DNA of 64,000 bases from an uncultured Paracoccaceae bacterium (GTDB lineage: Bacteria; Pseudomonadota; Alphaproteobacteria; Rhodobacterales; Rhodobacteraceae). A model generated the notes under the pieces. That model searched no databases. It was not told the DNA's origin and was given only the letters and a program-made list of their open reading frames with translations. The DNA is taken from positions 23,095 to 87,094 of the forward strand of contig CAKZTM010000006.1 in NCBI GenBank assembly GCA_937920555.1, read 5' to 3'. Positions within the stretch are counted from its first letter, which is position 1. Each line of letters begins with the position of its first letter. The translations under genes and the position numbers were made by a program. This document shows, piece after piece, positions 29,179 to 37,497 of this stretch.

Positions 29179-29214
29179 ATCCCGGTTAAGCGCGTTTTAA
29201 GGCGCAACCGGGAT
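29179..29214 (-). terminator. Intrinsic terminator of the 32.9-29.3 kb minus-strand operon
   Basis: ATCCCGGTT...AACCGGGAT 9-bp arms followed on the minus strand by TTTGATTTG. Confidence 0.7.
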
Positions 29215-29265
29215 CAGTAAAAGGGGAATACCGCCGGAAACGCGTCAGATTCGGTGACGTTGACG

Positions 29266-30465
29266 TTAGGTTCCGCCGTCCAAAAGGTTGAGATGCGCAA
29301 TTAATTGGCCGTGGTCAGAGGCCAGTTTGTTGTAGGGCGCCTCCGGGTGAGACCCATCCGTGAGGTGATCGTTAAAGACCGCAAGATAGTCCACCTCGGC
29401 GACACGGCCCTGTTCATTGGGGTCGAAATGTCGGCTCAAAAACATCTGATCTATGCTCTCATAGACGCCGCCAAAGGCCGATGTATAGATCATGTCTTTC
29501 GCACTTTTTCGCACGAAAAGCGCTTCTGCCGAGGTGAGTTTAACCGCCTCGATGGCGGCTGTGATGCTCTCGTTTTCAGCGCGCGAATAGCGGTCGTCGC
29601 GGTGTTTTGCGTTGTGCCGCCGCATCCAGCTGTAATTCTTGAACGGGCGCTCGCCAGATACAATCGCTGACACAACGGAGTGTTCACTATCGTTAAAATC
29701 ACCCATCGCCATGACCGGTTTATTGGCGTTAAGATCGGTTAAAATCATGTCTCTGAGCACGACCGCCTCGGCCATGCGCCGGGTGGACGCGCGCAGCTCC
29801 CCCATGGCCCGTCCCAGAGGGTCATATTGGGTCAAATCCGCCTCCGCCGCGAACGGCGCACCGGGTGCGCGAAGGTATTCGCCCAGCTTGGATTTGAAGT
29901 GAATATTGTAGATCGTGATGTCGGTTCCATGCACAGGAATGACCGCGCGCTGGATGGGTCTTGAGGTGCGGGTGATGGTGAAACTGCCCGCATCGCCGCC
30001 GCCCAGCTCTGGGAATTTGATCTCCAAAGGGTCTTTAAGTACTTGTGTTACAGAGGTTTTTCCGCTGAACCCGAAGCGCGACAATATGGCCAACCCCGGG
30101 CGTCTTTGCCCCGGCTCTCCGTCATTGGCGTTTGGTGCAAAGCGAAGCTGCTCGCGGGTATAGGGGGTGAATTCAAGCCGCCGGAAAATAGCACGTTTTT
30201 TGTATTTTTTGGTCTCGTCCGGCATGACCAACGCGTTCAGGGCAAGGCCCCGGCGATTTGTCTCCTCGATCACTTCCCACAGGGCGGCCTCGTCGAAAAT
30301 CTCCTGAAAACATACGACATCCGCATCCAGCTTGAGAAGTTGTCTGGCCAACCAATCGCGTTTCCACGCGAATTCCTCAGGCGTATAACTTTCATATTGG
30401 TAATATTCATCATCCGAGCCGATGAGGTTCTTGACGTTGAACGTGGCGATTTTGAACTCATTCAT
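29266..30465 (-). CDS. Endonuclease/exonuclease/phosphatase family protein
   Basis: FKIATFNVKNLIG; ADVVCFQEIFDEAAL; MAMGDFNDSEHS. Confidence 0.92.
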   Translation of the reverse strand: MNEFKIATFNVKNLIGSDDEYYQYESYTPEEFAWKRDWLARQLLKLDADVVCFQEIFDEAALWEVIEETNRRGLALNALVMPDETKKYKKRAIFRRLEFTPYTREQLRFAPNANDGEPGQRRPGLAILSRFGFSGKTSVTQVLKDPLEIKFPELGGGDAGSFTITRTSRPIQRAVIPVHGTDITIYNIHFKSKLGEYLRAPGAPFAAEADLTQYDPLGRAMGELRASTRRMAEAVVLRDMILTDLNANKPVMAMGDFNDSEHSVVSAIVSGERPFKNYSWMRRHNAKHRDDRYSRAENESITAAIEAVKLTSAEALFVRKSAKDMIYTSAFGGVYESIDQMFLSRHFDPNEQGRVAEVDYLAVFNDHLTDGSHPEAPYNKLASDHGQLIAHLNLLDGGT

Positions 30466-31421
30466 CGACTTATATCCAGTGCGCGTTGAAAAATGGCGGC
30501 ATCCACATTGCCACCCGTGGCCACAACAACCACATCTTTTGAACTATCGCTATGAAAAAGAGCCGCCGCAAGGGCCGCCGCGCCGCCGGGCTCGATCACG
30601 ATCTTGAGGCGCTCGAACGCGATAGCCATGGCCCGCAGGCACTCATCGTCGCTCACCACGAAGCCCGGACCGCACAACCGCTTGAGAATGGGGAACGTCA
30701 GCTCCCCCGGAGACGGCGTTATGATCGCATCACAAATGGAGCTGGCAGTGGCGTCGTTGGTCTGTACTTCGCCGCTTTCAAGCGAGCGGATAACATCGTC
30801 GAACCCTTCAGGCTCGCAAGGACGCACCCTGAGCGACGGCGCGTCAGCCTCCAATGCCAGCGCAATCCCCGCGGTCAGCCCACCGCCGCCGCAACACACC
30901 AAAACATCCGCATCTTGCACATCAACCTGACGGGCGATCTCAAGCCCGCAAGTGCCCTGCCCCGCGATCACGTAAGGATTGTCATAGGGCTTGATCAGAT
31001 GCAGGCTGCGATCCTGAGCAATCTGCGTACCAATAGCGTCACGGTCCTCGCTTTCGCGGTCATAAAGCACCACCTCTGCGCCCAAGGCGCGGGTGTTTTC
31101 CAGCTTAATGGCCGGCGCATTGGACGGCATAACAATGACGGCAGAAATGCCGTGTTCCTTTGCCGCCAGCGCTACGCCTTGCGCATGATTTCCCGACGAA
31201 TAAGCAATCACGCCCTTGGCGCGAGCCTCCTCGCTTAGTGCGGAGATGGCCGACCAGCCGCCGCGAAACTTGAAGGAGCCCGTGTGCTGCAGGCCTTCCG
31301 CCTTCACAAACACCCGCCGACCCGCGATGTCATCGATAAATGGCGAGGTTAGGATCGGCGTTGTGCGAACCACCGGCGCGAGCCGCAGGGCCGCCGCACG
31401 TATCATGGCAATATCGCTCAC
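30462..31421 (-). CDS. Threonine/serine dehydratase (PLP-dependent)
   Basis: KAEGLQHTGSFKFRGGWSAI; VIAYSSGNHAQGVALAA; VCCGGGGLTAGIA. Confidence 0.95.
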   Translation of the reverse strand: MSDIAMIRAAALRLAPVVRTTPILTSPFIDDIAGRRVFVKAEGLQHTGSFKFRGGWSAISALSEEARAKGVIAYSSGNHAQGVALAAKEHGISAVIVMPSNAPAIKLENTRALGAEVVLYDRESEDRDAIGTQIAQDRSLHLIKPYDNPYVIAGQGTCGLEIARQVDVQDADVLVCCGGGGLTAGIALALEADAPSLRVRPCEPEGFDDVIRSLESGEVQTNDATASSICDAIITPSPGELTFPILKRLCGPGFVVSDDECLRAMAIAFERLKIVIEPGGAAALAAALFHSDSSKDVVVVATGGNVDAAIFQRALDISR

Positions 31422-32248
31422 AGGTCAACTTTCAACAGCAATGTGCGCAGGGCCGCCAACGCTTCAGGTTCGTCCAAGAACGGGACGTGGCCACGGCCCG
31501 GTATGTCCGTGAATGTCATATCGGGGCGACGCCTTTGCATTTCAGCGGCGGTCTGACCGCTAAGCAAATCAGAGTTTGCACCACGCACCAACGCCAGCGG
31601 AAGCCCGGCAAACGCATCAAAAAGCGGCCACAAATCGGGGCTTGGCTGATCGCGCATCGCCAGCAAAGCATCGCGCAGTTTTGGGTCGTAATTGATCTTC
31701 AAGCCATCTGGTGTTTCATCCCACCAAAGCCGTGCGCAATCGGCCCAACGCCCGGCTGGTACATTGCTGAACTGACCGGCGTAAAAGTCCGGCAACCCCG
31801 CTTCCGCCTCCGCGTAGGTTTTGTAAGACGGGTTGCGGCCAATATAGTCCATGATCTTGTCCAAACCGGCTTGATCAAGCTCCGGCCCGATATCGTTGAG
31901 CAACACAGCCGCAAGGCGGTCCTTGGCAGTGGCCGCCAACATCATGGCGATAAGTCCGCCGCGCGACGTGCCCACAATAACCGCCTTGGGCAGGTTCAAA
32001 TAATCGAGCAATTCGATGGCGTCGCGCGCTTCCACCGGCACCGAGTACGTGTTGAAATCAGTGTGCTCAGAGGCCCCGCGCCCGCGGTAATCCAACCGGA
32101 TCAAGCGCACGTCATGATCCAGCCCATCGGCCATGAAATCAAAATCACCGCTGTTGCGGGTCAAACCGGCAAGGCACAGCACCGGCGTGCCCTCGCCCTC
32201 ATCGCGAAACGCCAAAGTCACCCCATCGGAGGTCGTGAAATTGCGCAT
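31418..32248 (-). CDS. Alpha/beta hydrolase
   Basis: VLCLAGLTRNSGDF; VIVGTSRGGLIAM nucleophile elbow; C-terminal RGHVPFLDEP. Confidence 0.92.
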   Translation of the reverse strand: MRNFTTSDGVTLAFRDEGEGTPVLCLAGLTRNSGDFDFMADGLDHDVRLIRLDYRGRGASEHTDFNTYSVPVEARDAIELLDYLNLPKAVIVGTSRGGLIAMMLAATAKDRLAAVLLNDIGPELDQAGLDKIMDYIGRNPSYKTYAEAEAGLPDFYAGQFSNVPAGRWADCARLWWDETPDGLKINYDPKLRDALLAMRDQPSPDLWPLFDAFAGLPLALVRGANSDLLSGQTAAEMQRRRPDMTFTDIPGRGHVPFLDEPEALAALRTLLLKVDL

Positions 32249-32935
32249 TTAAAGCCCCCCCGCCAATTGCGGAATGCCGGTCAAATCGGCGGCGATGTGA
32301 TCGGGTCTCCACGGCAAGCGGTCCACTGGATCACCGGCCCGGTTGACCCAAAGCGTGGTGAACCCGTAACCTGCCGCCGCCGCTGCGTCCCAGCCATTGG
32401 AGGAGACAAACAGAACCTCTTTGGGATCGCTTTGAAACCTCTTGCCCACCAGATCATAAACCGATTTGTGGGGCTTGAAGACGCCCACATCCTCGACACT
32501 TAGAACCGCGTCAAGAAATTCCGCGACACCCGCACTGTCCACAGCACCTTTGAGCATGTCAGGCGAGCCGTTCGACAGTATCGCCGTCGACAGGCCGTCA
32601 CTTTTGAGGTCTGCAAGCATGTCGGGAACTTCCGGGTAGGCAGACAGCTCCCAATACAAGGCCAGCAAACGCTCGCGCAGCTCCGGGTCTGTCAGGCCGG
32701 TGGCTTCCAGCGCAAAATCGAGCCCGTCTTGGGTCACATCCCAAAAATCCGTATGCGCATCCGAGACCGCCCGAAGCCATGTGTATTGCAATTGTTTGAG
32801 CCGCCAAATGTTCGCCAATTCGCCAGCCTTTTTGGCCAAAGCCTCCCGGCCCGGCTCGGCGGCAGCAGCGCGCGCCGCAGCGGTCACATCAAAGAGCGTG
32901 CCGTAAGCATCAAACACACAGGTGGTAATTGGCAT
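32249..32935 (-). CDS. Haloacid dehalogenase type II (HAD superfamily)
   Basis: CVFDAYGTLFDVTAAAR; LSNGSPDMLKGAV; VFKPHKSVYDLV; LFVSSNGWDAAAAAGYGF. Confidence 0.93.
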   Translation of the reverse strand: MPITTCVFDAYGTLFDVTAAARAAAAEPGREALAKKAGELANIWRLKQLQYTWLRAVSDAHTDFWDVTQDGLDFALEATGLTDPELRERLLALYWELSAYPEVPDMLADLKSDGLSTAILSNGSPDMLKGAVDSAGVAEFLDAVLSVEDVGVFKPHKSVYDLVGKRFQSDPKEVLFVSSNGWDAAAAAGYGFTTLWVNRAGDPVDRLPWRPDHIAADLTGIPQLAGGL

Positions 32936-33018
32936 CGGATATCCTCTTTTCTTTGGCGTAGTTTTGCACAGGCAACCGACGAGGAAAATCGCAAACTTGT
33001 AAGGGTACAGCCTAGCCT

Positions 33019-34008
33019 TTAGCTATGGGCCTGCTGCTCTTTTGGCGACGCATTTGCGCCGCGCTCGCGGTATGGGGTGGTTTGAAAACTTGCGCGGTAG
33101 CATTTGGAAAAATGCGACGGTGAGGCGAAACCACAAGCAAGTGCCACATTTATGACCGACATATCTGTCTGGAGCAGCAAATTGCGCGCCTTTTTCAGAC
33201 GCAGCTCCATGTAATACCGCTTGGGCGACCGGTTCATGTAGCGGCGGAAAAGCCGCTCCAACTGGCGCGTCGACATGGACACGTCGGAGGCCAAAACCGA
33301 AGGCGAGACGGGCTCCTCGATATTTTCCTCCATCAGCTTGATCACTGTGGCGAGTTTTGGGTGCCGCACACCAATCCGGGTCAGGATCGACAGACGCTGC
33401 TCATCATTTTCCGTGCGAATGGCCGTATAGATAAGCTGATCGGCAACGGTACCTGCAACCTCGGAGCCATGAGCGTTCGCAATCATTTTGAGCATCATAT
33501 CGGTGGGCGCTGTCCCGCCGGCCGCCGTAAACCGATTGCCATCGATTGTGAAAATCGTGTGTCGCAGATCGATATTGGGGAAATCCTCGTTCAAACTATC
33601 GCGGTTTTCCCAATGGATCGTACAAGACTTGTGTTCCAGCAAACCGGCCATCGCCAGCGTGTAGGTGCCGGTGCAAATCGCCCCAACGGGCATACCTTTT
33701 CGCGATTCACGGCGCAGCCATGCCAGCACAGGTTTGCTGCTACCGGCACGCACATCCAGCCCGCTGCACACTACAATTTTCTGGTCCCTTAAGATCGGAT
33801 CAAGCCCAAGATCCACATTCACCACAGTCCCGTTTGAGCAGGTGGCGGTGGTTCCGTTTTCTGATGCCAAAGCCCATTTGTAGAGGGTCTTGCCCGAAAT
33901 ACGATTGGCAACGCGCAAAGGCTCAATGGCAGAGGCAAAGGCCATCATCGAAAAGTCGTTCAAAAGCAGAAAAACGAACTGTTCTGGAGTTTCAGATGCG
34001 TCGACCAT
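33019..34008 (-). CDS. GlxA-family AraC-type transcriptional regulator
   Basis: DJ-1/PfpI-like domain (VGAICTGTYTLAMAGLLEHKSCTIHWE) plus C-terminal AraC HTH. Confidence 0.94.
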   Translation of the reverse strand: MVDASETPEQFVFLLLNDFSMMAFASAIEPLRVANRISGKTLYKWALASENGTTATCSNGTVVNVDLGLDPILRDQKIVVCSGLDVRAGSSKPVLAWLRRESRKGMPVGAICTGTYTLAMAGLLEHKSCTIHWENRDSLNEDFPNIDLRHTIFTIDGNRFTAAGGTAPTDMMLKMIANAHGSEVAGTVADQLIYTAIRTENDEQRLSILTRIGVRHPKLATVIKLMEENIEEPVSPSVLASDVSMSTRQLERLFRRYMNRSPKRYYMELRLKKARNLLLQTDMSVINVALACGFASPSHFSKCYRASFQTTPYRERGANASPKEQQAHS

Positions 34009-34362
34009 ATCAGGGTCCGTGCCGATTTAGATTCACTCCAGCGACTCAATTGGTTTTGCGCGGCAAGGTCAAGTGGCGATCAAGTGATCAGGGCTGCATT
34101 TGCGCCGACGTCACGTAAGCCGTTACGCCAACACCACCGTTGGGTGAAGTGCAACAGACCGCTTTGGCGGGGGCGGCAAAACTCAACGCAACACTGCCGA
34201 CCGACCCGCGAGGACGCTGATCATGCACGACAAAGTATGTTTTGCGCCCCGGTGAAAAGGCGGCTTTGTGCCTGCACAAGGATTTCGCTGGTCCCTATGG
34301 CCATCCCTATCGATTCGGCATAGATACAACCCTCACCTGTAACCTCTTTTGGAGTGAGAGAC

Positions 34363-35733
34363 ATGACCTCGGCGTGGAGCAAGAAGACCTGGCGCAATCT
34401 TGAGCGGATCCAGATGCCTGTTTACCGGGACATGGACAAGCTCAATGAGGTTGAGGCGCGCCTTCGGTCCTATCCGCCACTGGTCTTTGCGGGCGAGGCG
34501 CGCAAGCTGACCAAACAGCTGGGCGAAGTTGCCGAGGGCCGTGCGTTTCTGCTGCAGGGCGGCGATTGCGCGGAAAGCTTTGATGAGTTCTCCGCTGACA
34601 ACATCCGCGAGACCTATAAAGTGCTTCTCCAGATGGCAGTTGTGCTGACGTTCGGTGCCAAGCGCCCGGTGGTCAAAGTGGGCCGGATGGCAGGTCAATT
34701 CGCCAAGCCGCGCTCTGCTCCGACCGAAACCTCCGAGGGTATCGAGCTGCCCTCCTACCGCGGTGATATTATCAACGAGCTGGCGTTCACGCCCGAGGCG
34801 CGTGAGCCGAACCCTGACAAGATGCTGCGCGCCTACACGCAATCAGCCGCATCGCTGAACCTGCTGCGCGCGTTCAGCCAAGGTGGCTTTGCCGATATCG
34901 CGCGGGTCCATCAGTGGACAACCGGGTTCGCCAATGAGGCGCCCGGAACGGAGCGCTACAAGAAACTCGCAGATAGAATTACAGAATCCCTCGATTTCAT
35001 GGAAGCCGCTGGCATTAACGGCAACACAACCAGCGAGCTGCACACGGTCGATTTCTACACGTCTCATGAAGCGTTGCTTTTGGAATATGAAGAGGCGCTG
35101 TGCCGCAAAGACACCACCTCGGGCCATTGGATTGCTGGATCAGGTCATATGATCTGGATTGGCGACCGGACCCGCCAGCCCGATGGCGCCCATATCGAGT
35201 TTTGTCGTGGCGTGATCAATCCAATTGGCCTGAAATGCGGCCCGTCCTTGAAACCGGACGAGCTGATCACATTGATCGACCAATTGAACCCCGACAATAT
35301 TCCGGGCCGTTTGACCCTGATCAACCGCTTTGGCGCTGGCAAAGTGGGCGACCACCTGCCGGGGCTGATCCGTGCTGTCGAGCGTGAGGGCAAAAAGGTT
35401 GTGTGGTCCTGCGATCCCATGCATGGCAACACGATCAAAAGCTCGTCGGGCTTCAAGACGCGCCCGTTTGACAGTGTGATGCAAGAGGTCCACGAGTTCT
35501 TCAGCATTCACAAAGCCGAAGGCACTTATGCAGGCGGCGTGCATTTCGAGATGACCGGCAAAGATGTGACCGAATGCACTGGTGGCATTCATGCGGTGTC
35601 TGATGAAGATCTCAACCTGCGCTACCACACAGCTTGCGATCCACGTCTCAATGCGGCTCAGGCGTTGGAGCTTGCATTCCTCGTTTCCGAGGAACTGCAT
35701 TCTCGTCGCGAAGAGCAACGCGCAGCGGTCTAA
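34363..35733 (+). CDS. Class II 3-deoxy-7-phosphoheptulonate (DAHP) synthase
   Basis: [59 protein letters not shown]. Confidence 0.96.
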   Translation: MTSAWSKKTWRNLERIQMPVYRDMDKLNEVEARLRSYPPLVFAGEARKLTKQLGEVAEGRAFLLQGGDCAESFDEFSADNIRETYKVLLQMAVVLTFGAKRPVVKVGRMAGQFAKPRSAPTETSEGIELPSYRGDIINELAFTPEAREPNPDKMLRAYTQSAASLNLLRAFSQGGFADIARVHQWTTGFANEAPGTERYKKLADRITESLDFMEAAGINGNTTSELHTVDFYTSHEALLLEYEEALCRKDTTSGHWIAGSGHMIWIGDRTRQPDGAHIEFCRGVINPIGLKCGPSLKPDELITLIDQLNPDNIPGRLTLINRFGAGKVGDHLPGLIRAVEREGKKVVWSCDPMHGNTIKSSSGFKTRPFDSVMQEVHEFFSIHKAEGTYAGGVHFEMTGKDVTECTGGIHAVSDEDLNLRYHTACDPRLNAAQALELAFLVSEELHSRREEQRAAV

Positions 35734-36555
35734 ATGCAGCAATTTGCGGTTCTGACGGCCTCATCCGGGATATCGGATGAGGTCATGTCTCAAGCGGTAT
35801 CGGTTTTGGACGGACGCCCCAATCGTCTTGGCGCAAATGCCGCTGAGGTGGCCTTTGACGGCGCGCAACCACACCTTTCGCTCCCCGGCATAGATGTGAA
35901 TTTTATCCCGGCTCACAAACGTCAGAAGAGCTTGCTCATTGCGGATATGGACAGCACCATTATCACCGTCGAGTGCATCGATGAACTGGCGGATTTTGCA
36001 GGTGTCAAGCCGCAGGTTTCAGACATTACCGAGCGTGCAATGCGCGGCGAGCTGGACTTTGAAGAGGCTCTGCACGCCCGCGTGGCAATGCTCAAAGGGG
36101 TCACACGCGACGACATTCAAACCTGTTTTGAGACCCGGGTTCACCTTACCGAGGGCGCGGTCGCGCTTGTGTCACAGATGAACACGCGCGGGATGACGGC
36201 ACTGGTATCTGGTGGGTTCACGGTATTTACACAAAAAGTGGCCGCACAGACCGGGTTTCAGTTCACCCACGCCAATACGCTTTTGTTTGATGGCGACCAG
36301 CTCAGCGGTAAGGTGGGCACGCCTATCGTTCATTCGGGTACAAAATTGGAGGTACTGACGCGGCTGCTGGATGAGCGCGGGCTGCAATTTGACGATGCGA
36401 TTGCGGTTGGTGACGGCGCCAATGACGCGCCGATGATCAAAGCTGCGGGACTTGGTGTGGCCTACCAGGCAAAACCGGCACTACGCGAGGTTGCGGATGC
36501 GGTTCTGGATCATTCAGACTTGACCGCCCTATTGGCATTGCAAGGCATCAGCTGA
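35734..36555 (+). CDS. serB: Phosphoserine phosphatase
   Basis: LLIADMDSTIITVECIDELAD; VSGGFTVFTQKVA; VGDGANDAPMIKAAGLGVAY. Confidence 0.95.
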   Translation: MQQFAVLTASSGISDEVMSQAVSVLDGRPNRLGANAAEVAFDGAQPHLSLPGIDVNFIPAHKRQKSLLIADMDSTIITVECIDELADFAGVKPQVSDITERAMRGELDFEEALHARVAMLKGVTRDDIQTCFETRVHLTEGAVALVSQMNTRGMTALVSGGFTVFTQKVAAQTGFQFTHANTLLFDGDQLSGKVGTPIVHSGTKLEVLTRLLDERGLQFDDAIAVGDGANDAPMIKAAGLGVAYQAKPALREVADAVLDHSDLTALLALQGIS

Positions 36556-36588
36556 ACCACCTGTTGTCACTGCAGGTACAAAATCGCC

Positions 36589-36702
36589 GTGAAAAAAGAG
36601 AACATGGCTGCGTTCAAAGCGATGGTCGGCAAGAAGGTGGTGATTTTCAAAGCGATACCCATTCTAGGTTATAAGACCTTTTGGATACGTCAATTTGGTT
36701 AA
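36589..36702 (+). CDS. Tentative small ORF (37 aa): MKKENMAAFKAMVGKKVVIFKAIPILGYKTFWIRQFG
   Basis: Complete GTG-to-TAA ORF in the serB/SIMPL intergenic region; internal ATG at 36604; no clear RBS. Confidence 0.25.
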   Translation: MKKENMAAFKAMVGKKVVIFKAIPILGYKTFWIRQFG

Positions 36703-36729
36703 CAGACCGCTAACCAGTCTGTTTCGCGC

Positions 36730-37407
36730 TCATTCAATCAGAAAAATCACATGCACCCTGGCCGATAGGGTGAGCTGTCCTTCGGCTATCGGCACATCCA
36801 TAGCCTCCGCGCGGGCCATCGCCATGGGTTGCGGCCGGCTCAAATCGCCGCCTTCCGTGATGGAAATGACAGGCCCAACAGCGATCCCGGCCGTCTGCGC
36901 ATAGAGTTCTGCGCGGGCCTTGGCATCCAGAACGGCCTCCCGGCGCGCCTCATCCATAAGCGCGTCAGTCTCGTTGCGATCAAATTGAATCGACTGGATC
37001 AGATTTCCGCCAACTTGCGTCACTTGATCCAAGATGCGGCCCAAATTGGGCAGGTCACGCACGAGCAATGTCACCAGATTTTGGGCGCGGTAGCCCACCA
37101 CCGTCGGCGATTTTCCCGGAGTGCGGTTCTCAAAACTTGGAAATAATGAGAGGTTGGTGGTCTGAATATCCTGCAGGGCGACGTTTTCTTTCCCAAGCAC
37201 GTCCAACAAAGCCGCCATAGCCGACGAATTTTGCGCCATGGCCTCTCTGGCCGTCCGCGCATCCGAGCTGACACCAAGGCGCACCCTCGCGATGTCAGGG
37301 ACGGTCGTGACTGTTCCCACGCCGGTTACGGAAATCGTATGCTCCGTGTCTTCGGCCCAGACCGGGAAAGCCGTGACGAGAAAAATACCGAAAATTAACC
37401 GAAGCAT
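36730..37407 (-). CDS. SIMPL (DUF541) domain periplasmic protein
   Basis: ISVTGVGTVTTVPDIARVRLGVSSDARTAREAMAQNS; signal peptide MLRLIFGIFLVTAFPVWA. Confidence 0.92.
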   Translation of the reverse strand: MLRLIFGIFLVTAFPVWAEDTEHTISVTGVGTVTTVPDIARVRLGVSSDARTAREAMAQNSSAMAALLDVLGKENVALQDIQTTNLSLFPSFENRTPGKSPTVVGYRAQNLVTLLVRDLPNLGRILDQVTQVGGNLIQSIQFDRNETDALMDEARREAVLDAKARAELYAQTAGIAVGPVISITEGGDLSRPQPMAMARAEAMDVPIAEGQLTLSARVHVIFLIE

Positions 37408-37497
37408 GTGATATCTTCCTTCCATGGGAGGTCCGCCACATTTGATCGCCAAGTGCAATAATATTGAACCAATTGGGTCCAACTTTAGCCCCAAAGC

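Noticed and set aside
31340-32503. 387-aa plus-strand ORF
   Set aside because: Antisense across the alpha/beta hydrolase and HAD genes; no domain pattern
34084-34323. 79-aa ORF between glxA-like regulator and DAHP synthase
   Set aside because: No RBS or family signal; more likely the divergent promoter region
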